Source: an uncultured Clostridia bacterium (GTDB lineage: Bacteria > Bacillota > Clostridia > Oscillospirales > Ruminococcaceae). Taken from it: a stretch of 64,000 nucleotides of DNA. The stretch spans positions 262,817 to 326,816 of the forward strand of contig CANRLH010000002.1 of the NCBI GenBank assembly GCA_947631455.1, given 5' to 3'. The position numbers and the translations under genes were made by a program. Under the pieces are notes generated by a model. That model worked only from the letters and a program-made list of their open reading frames with translations, had not been told where the DNA came from and ran no database searches. Below, in pieces: positions 7,683 to 17,429 of this stretch. Each line of letters begins with the position of its first letter. Within the stretch, counting starts at the first letter, position 1.

Positions 7683-8920
7683 ACGGAATGTCTGATAAGC
7701 AGCTGACGGTAATGCGATGGTGGACTACCGACAAGCTCGGCAAAAAGGACGGCATAATCTGCGACGGAGCAGTGAGGTCCGGAAAGACATATGCTATGTC
7801 TCACTCGTTTGTGATGTGGTCGATGTCGAACTTCTCATACAGAGATTTTGCCTTTTGCGGAAAGACTATAACATCGCTTAGGAGAAATGTGATAGAGCCG
7901 TTGAAGCTCAGCCTTGCCAATGACGGGTTCGGCGTAAGAGATGTGAAATCGAAAAACTACCTTGATATACGCAGGGGCGGATTCAGAAACCGCTACTATC
8001 TCTTCGGCGGAAAGGACGAAGGCTCTGCGGCGCTGATACAGGGAATGACCTTAGCGGGCGTTATGTTTGACGAGGTGGCGCTGATGCCGAGAAGCTTTGT
8101 CGAACAGGCGGTAGCCAGATGTTCTCCTGAGGGCTCAAAGCTTTGGTTCAACTGCAATCCCGACAATCCGTATCACTGGTTCAAGCGCGAATGGATAGAC
8201 AAGGTAAAGGAAAAGAATCTTTATTATTTGAGGTTTACTTTAGACGACAACCCAAGCCTCTCAAAGTCGATAGTAAACAGATATAAGACGCTTTTCAGCG
8301 GAGCATTTTACGAGCGATTTGTACTCGGAAGATGGTCAGGCACATACGGCTTTGTGTATCCCGACTTTAAATCCGCAGTCACGCAAGAGCCGGTCACGGA
8401 GTGCGAAAAGTATGTGGTATCCTGCGATTACGGAACGGTAAACCCCAGTTCGTTCGGACTTTGGGGAAAGAACCGGGACGGCGTTTGGATAAGGATAAAG
8501 GAGTACTATTACGATTCCGCAAGGGAAGGGCTTCAGAAGACCGATGAAGAGCACTACCGCGCACTTGCGGCATTGCTTGGTGACATAACCCCGGAATGTG
8601 TGATAATAGACCCCTCTGCCGCATCGTTTATTGAATGTATAAACCGCCACGGTACATACAAGACCGTAAGAGCGAAAAACGATGTCATTTCCGGAATAAG
8701 ACAGGTAAGCGACGCCATAAAACTTGGAAAAATAAAAATACACGTTTCCTGCGAGGACACCATACGGGAATCTACACTTTATCGCTGGGATGAAAAAAGC
8801 GGCAAAGACGCGCCTTTAAAGGAAAACGACCACGCAATGGATGACATCAGGTATTTTGTTTCGACTTATCTGTCAGCACATACAGAAGACTTTTTCTGTA
8901 TGTCGCTTGACAGGAAATAA
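7679..8920 (+). CDS. Phage terminase large subunit (PBSX/Terminase_6 type)
   Basis: A 413-residue packaging motor. The N-terminal ATPase has Walker A GAVRSGKT (about residues 28-35) and Walker B VMFDEVAL. The C-terminal RNase H-like nuclease shows the acidic positions in VVSCDYGTVNPSS, VIIDPSAASF and the final DDIRY. Length is normal for the PBSX-like group. It starts at TTG overlapping the previous stop; ATG at 7688 is an alternative. Both halves are intact, so DNA packaging activity could be retained even though the surrounding phage is incomplete. Confidence 0.92.
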   Translation: MNGMSDKQLTVMRWWTTDKLGKKDGIICDGAVRSGKTYAMSHSFVMWSMSNFSYRDFAFCGKTITSLRRNVIEPLKLSLANDGFGVRDVKSKNYLDIRRGGFRNRYYLFGGKDEGSAALIQGMTLAGVMFDEVALMPRSFVEQAVARCSPEGSKLWFNCNPDNPYHWFKREWIDKVKEKNLYYLRFTLDDNPSLSKSIVNRYKTLFSGAFYERFVLGRWSGTYGFVYPDFKSAVTQEPVTECEKYVVSCDYGTVNPSSFGLWGKNRDGVWIRIKEYYYDSAREGLQKTDEEHYRALAALLGDITPECVIIDPSAASFIECINRHGTYKTVRAKNDVISGIRQVSDAIKLGKIKIHVSCEDTIRESTLYRWDEKSGKDAPLKENDHAMDDIRYFVSTYLSAHTEDFFCMSLDRK

Positions 8921-8939
8921 ACAGAAGGGAGTGTTATAA

Positions 8940-10085
8940 ATCAGATTCGGAAAATTAGGTAAAAAGGAAGCTTCAGCACTGCCGGCAGCATTTTCAGACC
9001 GCTATCAGTCAAGCACTACGGCACTCAGCCCCGTAAGCCGCTTTGAATATGAGCTGTATGAGGCTCTGCGAGCAAATGTGCCGATAATCGACGCGTGCGT
9101 TCTGAAGGTCGTAAGGCTTACCGGCGGATTCAGGCTGATTGCGCAGAACGAAAAATATCAGGCAGAGCTGGAGCACTTTCAAAGCACAGTTCCGGTAGGA
9201 CTCAGCGGTGTATCACTCAACGAGTTTATCGACATACATCTTGACTCTATGCTTACATACGGCAGGGGGATCGGCGAGATCCTCATATCAGACGGAAGCG
9301 TCGTTGGGCTTTACAATGCAGATCCCACACTATTCAGGGTAGCAAGAGGTGAAAACCCATGCGACAGGCGATTTTATGCAAGGGGAATAAGCGAGGACGT
9401 TTTGATAGAAAATCCCGACAGAGTGATTTTTTCCTGCGTAAACCCGAATCCCAAGAATCCGTTTGGCGTTTCGGTATTCAGAGGGCTTCCCGCTCTTGCC
9501 GGGGTGCTAATGAAGATATACCGATCAATAGGTCAGAACTTTGAAAGGGTAGGAAACATACGCTATGCTGTCACGTATAAGCCGCAAAGCGATTCAGATT
9601 CCGCTTTTGCAAAGGAACGCGCAACCCAGATAGCAAATGCTTGGGCAGACGGAATGTCGTCTACTCGAAGTGGCTGTGTAAAGGATTTTGTAGCGGTAGG
9701 CGATGTGGATATAAAGGTTATAGGCGCTGATAATCAGGTGCTTGATACGGAGATACCCGTGCGCCAGCTTATAGAGCAGATGATATCAAAGCTCTCCGTT
9801 CCGCCGTTTTTGCTGGGGCTTAACTGGAGCTCGACCGAGCGTATGAGCACTCAGCAGTGTGATATTTTGACAAGCGAGCTTGAGTATTACAGGCGTATTC
9901 TGACTCCCGTCATATTAAAGATCGCAAACACATATCTGCGTTCGATTGGCGCAGACTGCGAGGCTGACGTTGAGTGGAGCGCGATAAACCTTCTGGACGA
10001 GACGGAGCTTGCAAAGGCAAGGCTTTACAACGCTCAGGCAAAGCAGATCGAAATTCAAAATGAAAAGGAGGAGCAAATTGGATAA
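8940..10085 (+). CDS. Phage portal protein, apparent ATC start
   Basis: A portal protein of about 381 residues, the dodecameric ring through which DNA enters the head. The sequence follows SPP1/PBSX-like portals: an N-terminal YQSSTTALSPVSRFEYELYE segment, central beta-rich region, and C-terminal PPFLLGLNWSSTERMSTQQ then a long helix ending in a Glu/Lys-rich tail. The frame opens right after a TAA (8937-8939) with ATC at 8940, and AAGGGAG lies 8 nt upstream. The next ordinary start codon in frame is GTG 9078, which would delete 46 conserved-looking residues, so ATC is the likely start. It overlaps the next gene by 8 bp. Confidence 0.88.
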   Translation: MRFGKLGKKEASALPAAFSDRYQSSTTALSPVSRFEYELYEALRANVPIIDACVLKVVRLTGGFRLIAQNEKYQAELEHFQSTVPVGLSGVSLNEFIDIHLDSMLTYGRGIGEILISDGSVVGLYNADPTLFRVARGENPCDRRFYARGISEDVLIENPDRVIFSCVNPNPKNPFGVSVFRGLPALAGVLMKIYRSIGQNFERVGNIRYAVTYKPQSDSDSAFAKERATQIANAWADGMSSTRSGCVKDFVAVGDVDIKVIGADNQVLDTEIPVRQLIEQMISKLSVPPFLLGLNWSSTERMSTQQCDILTSELEYYRRILTPVILKIANTYLRSIGADCEADVEWSAINLLDETELAKARLYNAQAKQIEIQNEKEEQIG

Positions 10086-10935
10086 ATTTACACTTGACGA
10101 ACAGGAGCTTGAGAAAATAAACAAGCTGACCAGACGGAATTTTAACGAGCAGGAACTTTACGCCTTTCCTATAATCCTGTGCGACAATGAGATAGACCGT
10201 GACGGTGAAAGGTTTTCCATATCCGCTCTGAATGCGCTTAAAAAGCTCATTATCGGCAAGACGGGGATATTCGATCACAACCCGAAAGGACAGAATCAGA
10301 CAGCAAGGGTTTATGACGCCAAGGTTGTGTCTGACCCGGCCGTCAAAACAAACTCCGGCGAAGAATATACGATGCTTGTAGGATATGCCTATATGGTCCG
10401 CACGGACAAAAATTCCGACCTTATCAAAGAGATAGAGGCCGGGATAAAGAAGGAAGTATCCGTAAGCTGCGCCGTGAAAAAGCGGATATGCAGTATATGC
10501 GGTCGTGACAAGCAGTCGAAAGGTTGTTCTCATCAGCCGGGAAGGTTATATAACTCAAAGCTTTGCTCGGTAATACTCGACGGAGTTTACGATGCGTATG
10601 AGTTTTCCTTCGTAGCAGTTCCGGCGCAGCCGAAGGCAGGCGTCACAAAGACCTATGGCAGTACGATAGGAAATGAATTGCAAGCGACAGCAAAGGAAGA
10701 CGAAACGGTGCGTGCGCTTTCTGAGCGCCTTAAAAGAGATACTGCCGCTGCTGTTATGATGGAGATGCCATCAGTGCCGAGGACAATAATACTTAAATTC
10801 TGCGAAAGGCTCTCGATTGATGAGCTTGAGGAGACTTTGAGTGAGATAACAAAAAAACGCCGCAGCATTCAGTTCCTTGACGATATGATCAAGGACAAAA
10901 AAATAAGCGGCACAACAGAAAATTTTAAAATGTAA
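10078..10935 (+). CDS. Putative prohead protease / head maturation protein
   Basis: A 285-residue protein starting at TTG (10078) after AAAAGGAGGAG. The N-terminal half has features of phage prohead protease or scaffold proteins: DNEIDRDGERFS, a DHNPKGQ block and later YEFSFVAVPAQPKAGV, the typical VPANP-like end of the protease domain. A CxxC-x7-CxH cluster (CSICG then GCSH, about residues 140-153) looks like a small zinc site. Its position between portal and capsid fits. The C-terminal part is helical and could scaffold the capsid. Confidence 0.7.
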   Translation: MDKFTLDEQELEKINKLTRRNFNEQELYAFPIILCDNEIDRDGERFSISALNALKKLIIGKTGIFDHNPKGQNQTARVYDAKVVSDPAVKTNSGEEYTMLVGYAYMVRTDKNSDLIKEIEAGIKKEVSVSCAVKKRICSICGRDKQSKGCSHQPGRLYNSKLCSVILDGVYDAYEFSFVAVPAQPKAGVTKTYGSTIGNELQATAKEDETVRALSERLKRDTAAAVMMEMPSVPRTIILKFCERLSIDELEETLSEITKKRRSIQFLDDMIKDKKISGTTENFKM

Positions 10936-10948
10936 AGGAGATTATTTT

Positions 10949-11938
10949 ATGTATCACGACATTAAACTTGAAAAAACACTTTATAACATTTCGGGAAAGA
11001 GCTTTACACAGGCGCTCGCTGAGCTCGATCCTGACGATGAGTACAAGGGAACCGAGCTTGAAGGGCTTGACGCTTATGAAAGACAGCTTAAGAGATTTGA
11101 CATCAAGGTAAAAGGCAAAAACTGCGATACGGTAGATAAGTTTTTCGCGGCAGCAGATTCAGCCATACTGTTCCCGGAATTTGTAAGACGTCAGGTGCTT
11201 CAGGGCTTTAACGAGACCTTTACCCTGGGTCAGTATGCAGCGTCATCGGCGATGATTGACGACATCTGTTTCAGCTCTCTTTCCGTAACGGTAAACACCG
11301 GCAGCAATACGGTTTCAGAGGGGCAAAGCATGCCTACTATCACTGTGAGAACAAACAAAACCTCCTCTGCCGTAAAGGTCGGAAGAGCAATGGAAATCAC
11401 CTATGAAGTGCTCAGGAAAAAGAGAATAGACACCTTTGCAGTGATATTAAAGCAGCTTGGCGTGACTATTGCAAGAAGCGCAAACGATCAGCTTGTTCAG
11501 ACGGTCAGCGCTTCTACTTCAAACAATGTGGATACCACTGAAAGCAAGTTTAATTACGGCACGCTTGTCGAACTCTGGAAGAAGATGGAGGGCTTTGACA
11601 TGGACACAATGCTGTGTTCAAAGGAGAATTTCGGAAAGATATTGCAGTTTGACGAGATGAAAAACCTTGTTGCAACCGGTATCTCTGCGGAAAACTCAAC
11701 AATTGTTACTCCGTTCGGCGTGACTATCAAGGCTGTTCCGGGAATGACGGCTAAGCAGATCGTAGGACTATCAAGCAAGTACGCTTACGAGATCGTTTAC
11801 GGCTCGGATATGGTCGTTGACATAGGAAAGCTCATCAGCACTCAGTACGACCAGATAGGTTCGTCTATCATTCTCGGAATATCGAGATTTAACAACCTTG
11901 CGGTAAATGTATTAAACATCTCAGCAGATGCAGTTTAA
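10949..11938 (+). CDS. Putative major capsid protein
   Basis: A 329-residue protein at the position of the HK97-fold capsid gene. It has a helical N-terminus, a central segment with FTLGQYAASSAMID, MPTITVRTNKTSSAVKVGRAMEI-like strands typical of capsid E-loop and P-domain regions, and a C-terminal beta-rich end. It has a good SD (AAAGGAG). The assignment combines size, gene order and pattern; there is no short diagnostic motif. Confidence 0.8.
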   Translation: MYHDIKLEKTLYNISGKSFTQALAELDPDDEYKGTELEGLDAYERQLKRFDIKVKGKNCDTVDKFFAAADSAILFPEFVRRQVLQGFNETFTLGQYAASSAMIDDICFSSLSVTVNTGSNTVSEGQSMPTITVRTNKTSSAVKVGRAMEITYEVLRKKRIDTFAVILKQLGVTIARSANDQLVQTVSASTSNNVDTTESKFNYGTLVELWKKMEGFDMDTMLCSKENFGKILQFDEMKNLVATGISAENSTIVTPFGVTIKAVPGMTAKQIVGLSSKYAYEIVYGSDMVVDIGKLISTQYDQIGSSIILGISRFNNLAVNVLNISADAV

Positions 11939-11957
11939 CTGCGGATAAGGAGAGCAA

Positions 11958-12326
11958 ATGGATATTGAGAAAATTGTAACGCTGTTTTTAAAGCTTACAA
12001 CACTTTCCGAATCCTCCCGCGAGCAGGTTATCTATCTGATAAACAACGCATACTCCTGTGTGAGCCAAAGGCTTTTAAAGCCTGCGGCTCAGTACACACA
12101 GGATGAGATCGCAAGACTTGAATATGCAGCCGGCTGTATTGCGTTTTACGACTATACTGCGGTTGAGCTCGCGCGGGAAAGAGTTTATCTTTCAAAGACG
12201 GGAAGATTTGTCGCGGAAAGCGAAGCCTCTCCGAGGCTGAAAGCGGCTGCGCTTTTAAAAAAAGGTGCGTTGAACGCTATAAAAGACCTCGTTTGCGACG
12301 ATGGGTTTTTGTTCGTAAACGTATAG
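11958..12326 (+). CDS. Putative head-tail connector protein
   Basis: A 122-residue mainly helical protein following the capsid gene, where connectors such as gp6/gp15-like proteins normally lie. It contains EIARLEYAAGCIAFYDYT and RLKAAALLKKGALNAI helices, similar in style to phage connector proteins. There is no catalytic motif. Confidence comes from order and size. Confidence 0.55.
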   Translation: MDIEKIVTLFLKLTTLSESSREQVIYLINNAYSCVSQRLLKPAAQYTQDEIARLEYAAGCIAFYDYTAVELARERVYLSKTGRFVAESEASPRLKAAALLKKGALNAIKDLVCDDGFLFVNV

Positions 12327-12337
12327 GGTGAAGGTTT

Positions 12338-12733
12338 ATGATTTTAGACATAATAAACGTCATTTTTTATCTTGTCAGCCAACAGGGTTTCGCGGTGTTT
12401 AAGGCATACGGCAGCATGACCGAAAAACAAAGACAATCAAGCAAATTCTGCACCGTTTTGCCGTTGAAGGTCAAAAATACTTCAAGGGCGGCAAAAAGTA
12501 ACGGAGATATGGTAACAGAGTATGAGGTTGAGGTTTTAACTTCTCTGTATTTTAACAAAAACACAAGTATTGAGGAAATTTACGAGACCAGTGATACGGT
12601 TGTCAAGGTTATCGAAAGCTTTGACCAAGTAAACGCGAAGAATATCACATTGAAAGACATAAGATTTGACGCGGCTGAACAAAAGCTTGTCAGGGATATG
12701 ATAATAACGGTATCATTCTTGCAGGAGGAATAG
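12338..12733 (+). CDS. Putative tail completion/terminator-like protein
   Basis: A 131-residue protein 12 bp after the connector gene. It starts with a helix (ILDIINVIFYLVSQQG) followed by alternating strands, a pattern seen in small tail-terminator or minor tail proteins. No firm family match is visible. It belongs to the same operon by spacing (4 bp to the next gene). Confidence 0.45.
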   Translation: MILDIINVIFYLVSQQGFAVFKAYGSMTEKQRQSSKFCTVLPLKVKNTSRAAKSNGDMVTEYEVEVLTSLYFNKNTSIEEIYETSDTVVKVIESFDQVNAKNITLKDIRFDAAEQKLVRDMIITVSFLQEE

Positions 12734-12736
12734 AAT

Positions 12737-13090
12737 ATGGATATGAAAAAATACAGCATTCAGGCGTCTGTTTTGGGAATAAAGCTTATCTGTGACGAGA
12801 TGGTAATTAAAAGAGATGTATCGGTTGCACAGATACAGACGGCTGCTAACGGGGTCATATTCGAAAAGCAGGGAATCAAAAGGCGGATTATTTTACTTAA
12901 AGGCAAGGCAATTTGCAATGACTATATCGCACTGCAAAGCTGCCTTGAAAACGGCCTGAAGTCAAAGACTACCGTAATTATTAACTATGTCCAGTACCAA
13001 AATGCCGAGATATACAGCTACTCAATTAAACTGAAAGAGGGTGAAAAGCTTGCAGAGGTCTCTGTGGAGCTTTATATGAGCGATGAATAA
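12737..13090 (+). CDS. Small virion-module protein of unknown role
   Basis: 117 residues, beta-rich, no signal peptide. By order it lies where PBSX-like phages keep a small tail protein such as XkdP, just before the hub gene, but it lacks a LysM domain and I see no specific motif. Its end overlaps the start of the next gene by 8 bp, so the two are translationally coupled. Confidence 0.5.
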   Translation: MDMKKYSIQASVLGIKLICDEMVIKRDVSVAQIQTAANGVIFEKQGIKRRIILLKGKAICNDYIALQSCLENGLKSKTTVIINYVQYQNAEIYSYSIKLKEGEKLAEVSVELYMSDE

Positions 13091-14039
13091 CAGTATTCTG
13101 GTTTATTTTTATGAGGCCGATAACGGAAAATTTTTCGGCAGCTACAATACGATCTCTATGAGCTTCGTCAAGGAACGCTATACGCCATATTCCGCCGTAA
13201 GACTCAATATTATAAGCGAAACCTCTGTTCCGAATCTCTGCGAGATCAGGGTATCTATTGATAATAAGGTGATACATCAGGGCGTAGCAGACAGAATGGA
13301 GTCGCGAAAAACTTCCGACGGACTTTATCACATAAGCCTGTACTCAAGAGGGTATACTGCGGCGCTCGGCGTTAACCAGCCTGTTCCGAGAATAAACAGC
13401 AACGTGAATTTAAACGACATCATCACCGCAAACAACATTTCTCTTCCGCACATTTCATGCGAGCAAGATACCAAAACGGTGAACTACGTTTACATTCTTG
13501 ACAAGGACACGCTGTGGGACGCAATAGTAGCCTATACGATTAAGGCTTATAACAACTATCCGTACATTCGCGGCTCAAACACTGTTATGGCAAGTCCTTT
13601 TGCAGAGCCTGTAAGCTTTGAATATTCAAGCAGTGTTACGGAGCTTATCAGCGGAGTTAATCTTTCAAACCTTATTTCTCAGATAAATATGAAGGACTAT
13701 GACGGAAATTACAGCACTTATGAGCTTGAAAATGCTTACGCCATAGACAGAAATATTGTCAGACAGAATAAAATAAACATTGACGAGCAATGGCTCGCTG
13801 AGCCGCAGACGGCTTTGAAAAAGCGGATATTCTATTCAAACCGTGCCGCCAGATATAAGGCTGTAAAGGTTTATGGCTATGGCGGCGAGGACCTTTTTGA
13901 CAAAATGACCGTGATCTCACCGGACTCTGACGAAATCAAAGCCAGGGATATTCACAAAATAGAGATAACCGCCGACAAGAGAGGCGTGTTTACTAAGCTT
14001 TATACCTATTACGACAGCTATTCGGGCGATATTGCATAA
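13083..14039 (+). CDS. Putative baseplate hub protein (XkdQ-like)
   Basis: 318 residues with the layout of phage hub proteins (gp44/gpD/XkdQ style): an N-terminal beta barrel (CEIRVSIDNKVIHQGVADRM, SLYSRGYTAAL), an insertion containing DTLWDAIVAYT, and a C-terminal barrel with AARYKAVKVYG. In contractile-tailed phages such a protein sits at the tail tip. Here sheath, tube, tape measure and baseplate wedges are all missing, and the gene is the last of the module before a strong terminator. Confidence 0.6.
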   Translation: MNNSILVYFYEADNGKFFGSYNTISMSFVKERYTPYSAVRLNIISETSVPNLCEIRVSIDNKVIHQGVADRMESRKTSDGLYHISLYSRGYTAALGVNQPVPRINSNVNLNDIITANNISLPHISCEQDTKTVNYVYILDKDTLWDAIVAYTIKAYNNYPYIRGSNTVMASPFAEPVSFEYSSSVTELISGVNLSNLISQINMKDYDGNYSTYELENAYAIDRNIVRQNKINIDEQWLAEPQTALKKRIFYSNRAARYKAVKVYGYGGEDLFDKMTVISPDSDEIKARDIHKIEITADKRGVFTKLYTYYDSYSGDIA

Positions 14040-14088
14040 TATGCTTTATAACGACTGAAACAATTATCTGCTGACTTATCTTTACTGT

Positions 14089-14130
14089 GACAAAGCGAAG
14101 TTTTTTCTATCTTCGCTTTGTCTTTTTTCA
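14089..14130 (+). terminator. Strong intrinsic terminator closing the virion module
   Basis: A perfect 12-bp stem GACAAAGCGAAG/CTTCGCTTTGTC (14089-14100 and 14111-14122) is followed by TTTTTT. Confidence 0.92.
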
Positions 14131-14163
14131 CCAAATTTTCATTTTATTTTGCCCTTTTAACGC

Positions 14164-14192
14164 TTGACAGACATTGGCAATAATGATAAAAT
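14164..14192 (+). promoter_or_regulatory. Promoter of the ABC/FtsX fusion gene
   Basis: TTGACA at 14164-14169, a 17-bp spacer, TAAAAT at 14187-14192. The transcript has a leader of about 180 nt before the start at 14379; a short frame inside it (14174-14365) looks non-coding. Confidence 0.75.
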
Positions 14193-14378
14193 TTTCTGTG
14201 TACGTATTAACGGCTTTGCAAAGGGTAATTACATCTTACGCTTACATAAAAGAAGTTTTGAAATCCCACGGCGAATTCATTGCCGCCCCCCTTTTAATAA
14301 GGAGACTGCGGGGTTTGAAAGGAAATAGATTATTTAAGGGCAACGGCCCACTTTTTAGTATTTGAAAGGATGATTTTT

Positions 14379-17300
14379 ATGCTGGAGCTTAAAGGCATTT
14401 TCAAGGACTATCCCACGGGGGTCGACACTGTTCACGCCCTTAAAGGGATCGACCTTAAATTCAGGGAAAGCGAATTTGTCTCAGTTTTAGGTCCGTCAGG
14501 TTGCGGCAAAACAACTATGCTTAATATCATAGGCGGGCTGGATCAGTACACTAAGGGCGATCTCATAATAAACGGAAAGTCTACAAAGGATTTTAAGGAC
14601 AGGGACTGGGATACTTATAGGAACCATTCGATAGGCTTTGTATTTCAAAGCTATAACCTCATACCTCATCAGACGGTATTGCAAAATGTTGAACTGGCGC
14701 TTACTCTTTCCGGCGTTTCAAAGACTGAGCGTAAAAAACGCGCAAAAGAAGCCCTTGAGATGGTGGGGCTTAGTACGCAGTTAAATAAAAAGCCCAGCGA
14801 GATGTCCGGCGGTCAGATGCAGCGCGTCGCCATCGCAAGGGCAATAGTTAATAATCCCGAGATAGTTTTGGCCGACGAGCCGACAGGTGCGCTTGATACC
14901 GAAACGAGCGTTCAGGTAATGGATATTCTCAAGGAGATAGCCAAGGACAGACTTGTAATAATGGTTACCCACAATCCGGATCTCGCCAACAAATATTCAA
15001 CAAGAATTATCAATATGCTGGACGGTGTGATAACCGGAGATTCAGCACCCATTTCAGATGAGGAGAGTGAAGCCGAAAGGCAAAAGGATTTACAAAAAAG
15101 CGAAATAAATAAAAAAACCAAAAAGCCTTCCATGTCGTTTGCGACCTCGTTCGGGCTTTCATTAAAAAACCTGTTTACCAAAAAGGGAAGAACGGCTCTG
15201 ACATCTTTTGCAGGAAGTATAGGCATTATCGGAATTGCCCTGATACTCGCGGTTTCTCAGGGTACGACTTCGTATATAGACACCTTGCAGGAGGATACGC
15301 TTTCTTCGTATCCGCTGACTATTGAAGATCAGAATATAAACCTTTCATCTGTGATGCAGACGTTTATGAATCTTAGCAAGTCAGAGCAAAAACATCAAAA
15401 CGACGCCGTTTACAAAAAGGCTATGATTTACGATATGGTAAACTCTCTTAACAACCTTGAGGCGGAGGAGAATGACCTTAAGTCCTTCAAGAAGTTTATC
15501 GAGGAGGAAAGGGAAAAGACCGACGGCAAGCTGGGACTTGATACGGCTATAAGCGGAGTTCAGTATTCGTATGACCTTGATATGAACGTGTATACCAAAA
15601 ATCTCGACGGCACCGTGATCAAAAGCGATACACAGGAGCTTATTCAGGGCTTTATCAACGAGTATATGGGAATAGATATGTCGTCTGTTACTCAGATGAG
15701 CCAAAGCTCTTCTACCAGCGGTGTTGTGTCTATGATGACATCAATGTCGCCTATGACTTCGTCTTCTAACAGAATGTGGCAGGAGATGCTTCCAGGGGAT
15801 AACGGAAAAATCATCAGCCCAATCATTGAAAAGCAGTACGATGTGGTTTACGGATCGTGGCCGAACAGCTATGACGAGATAGTTTTGGTGCTGGACGAAA
15901 ATAACGAGCTTGACGATCTGACGCTTTATGCTCTGGGTCTTGAAAAAGAGGAGGAAATAGACGCTATTATGAACGCGGCTATGACCGGAGGAGAGATCGA
16001 CGCGGACTCAAAAAGCTGGTCTTATGATGAAATCTGCGATTTGACTTACAGAGTGGCTCTGAACGCCAACAGGTATACCTATGACGAGGCAACCGGAACA
16101 TTCAGCGATTTAAGCCTTACAGACGCGGGGCTTAAGTATATCTATGACAACGGGATCGACCTGAAGGTCACGGGAATCGTTAAACCCAATGAAGATACCG
16201 AGCAGGGTATGCTTAACTGCGCGATAGCATATACAAGCGCGCTTACCGAGCATATTATCAAAAATTCCAAGGATCTGCCTGCGGTAAAGGCACAGCTTGA
16301 GAACACTGACACGGATATCTTTACCGGAAAACCTTTTAAGGAAAACACGGGCGAGCTTACCGACGACCAAAAGCTAACAGAGCTTAAAGCGTATCTGTCA
16401 TCTCTTGACGAAAGCTCAAAGGCTGAGGCTTATATCAAGATAATGGGGATCCCGACCGACGAGCAGGTGAACGAAATGGTCGCTCAGGCTATGACTGACA
16501 TGACCAGAGAAAAGATAGAGGAGGCTATGACACAGGCGCTTACATCTCAGATGAGTATGAGCGAGAACGATGTTAAAAGCTATATCAGCAAAATGCAGGA
16601 CGATGAGCTTCAGGGGATTTATATGCAGATGGTGTCACAGCAGGTGAAAAGCCAGTACGCTAAACAGATAAGCGATCAGCTTTCCGCTCAAAGCCCCAGC
16701 GAGCTTGCCAAGTCTCTTGACACTGCGCTTGACGGATATTCAAAGGAACAGGCGGCTGTGTATTATGACAGCATTATGGAGTTTTCTGACTCTACCTATG
16801 AGGATAATCTCAGAAAGCTCGGTGTCATCGATATAGACTCTCCTTCAGCCATAAATCTGTATTCGGCTTCATTTGAGGACAAGGACACGATCGAAGCCGC
16901 TATTTCTGAATATAACAAGGATGTCGATGAGGTTTCTCAGATAAAATACACCGACTATATCGGACTGATGATGTCTTCGATTACGTCTATCATTAACGCT
17001 ATTACCTACGTTTTAATAGCATTCGTTGCGGTGTCTTTGATAGTTTCTTCTATCATGATAGGCGTTATTACGCTGATATCCGTTCAGGAGAGAACAAAGG
17101 AAATAGGAATCCTGCGCGCAATAGGCGCTTCAAAGAAAAACATATCGGGTATGTTTAACGCCGAAACAGTTATCATCGGCTTTACTTCAGGCGCTTTGGG
17201 AGTGCTGATAACCTATCTTTTGTGTATCCCTATAAACATTGTTCTGCATAAGCTTACGGATATAAACAGCCTGAGCGCTATGCTGCCTGTTCCTGCGGCG

Positions 17301-17405
17301 ATAATTCTTATAGTGATAAGTATTCTGCTGACACTCGTTGCCGGAATAATACCGTCAAGAAGCGCGGCTAAAAAGGATCCTGTTGTGGCGCTTAGAACCG
17401 AGTAG
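14379..17405 (+). CDS. ABC transporter with ATPase fused to an FtsX-like permease (MacB style)
   Basis: About 1008 residues. Residues 1-230 are a LolD/MacB-type ATPase: Walker A GPSGCGKT, signature MSGGQMQR, Walker B VLADEPTGALD, and the switch His in MVTHNP. A linker leads to a first membrane helix near 285, then a very long extracytoplasmic region of about 560 residues rich in Met, Ser and Asp, and three C-terminal helices with an FtsX domain (ERTKEIGILRAIGASKKNI). MacB-like proteins act as mechanotransducers or efflux units. Start ATG 14379 is chosen for its 8-nt spacing to GAAAGGA. The substrate is unknown. Confidence 0.9.
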   Translation: MLELKGIFKDYPTGVDTVHALKGIDLKFRESEFVSVLGPSGCGKTTMLNIIGGLDQYTKGDLIINGKSTKDFKDRDWDTYRNHSIGFVFQSYNLIPHQTVLQNVELALTLSGVSKTERKKRAKEALEMVGLSTQLNKKPSEMSGGQMQRVAIARAIVNNPEIVLADEPTGALDTETSVQVMDILKEIAKDRLVIMVTHNPDLANKYSTRIINMLDGVITGDSAPISDEESEAERQKDLQKSEINKKTKKPSMSFATSFGLSLKNLFTKKGRTALTSFAGSIGIIGIALILAVSQGTTSYIDTLQEDTLSSYPLTIEDQNINLSSVMQTFMNLSKSEQKHQNDAVYKKAMIYDMVNSLNNLEAEENDLKSFKKFIEEEREKTDGKLGLDTAISGVQYSYDLDMNVYTKNLDGTVIKSDTQELIQGFINEYMGIDMSSVTQMSQSSSTSGVVSMMTSMSPMTSSSNRMWQEMLPGDNGKIISPIIEKQYDVVYGSWPNSYDEIVLVLDENNELDDLTLYALGLEKEEEIDAIMNAAMTGGEIDADSKSWSYDEICDLTYRVALNANRYTYDEATGTFSDLSLTDAGLKYIYDNGIDLKVTGIVKPNEDTEQGMLNCAIAYTSALTEHIIKNSKDLPAVKAQLENTDTDIFTGKPFKENTGELTDDQKLTELKAYLSSLDESSKAEAYIKIMGIPTDEQVNEMVAQAMTDMTREKIEEAMTQALTSQMSMSENDVKSYISKMQDDELQGIYMQMVSQQVKSQYAKQISDQLSAQSPSELAKSLDTALDGYSKEQAAVYYDSIMEFSDSTYEDNLRKLGVIDIDSPSAINLYSASFEDKDTIEAAISEYNKDVDEVSQIKYTDYIGLMMSSITSIINAITYVLIAFVAVSLIVSSIMIGVITLISVQERTKEIGILRAIGASKKNISGMFNAETVIIGFTSGALGVLITYLLCIPINIVLHKLTDINSLSAMLPVPAAIILIVISILLTLVAGIIPSRSAAKKDPVVALRTE

Positions 17406-17429
17406 AAGCCAAAAAATATAAAAGCTTAG

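Noticed and set aside
14174..14365. 63-codon frame before the ABC/FtsX gene
   Set aside because: No SD, and it lies wholly in the leader after the promoter at 14164-14192; ends just before the true SD.
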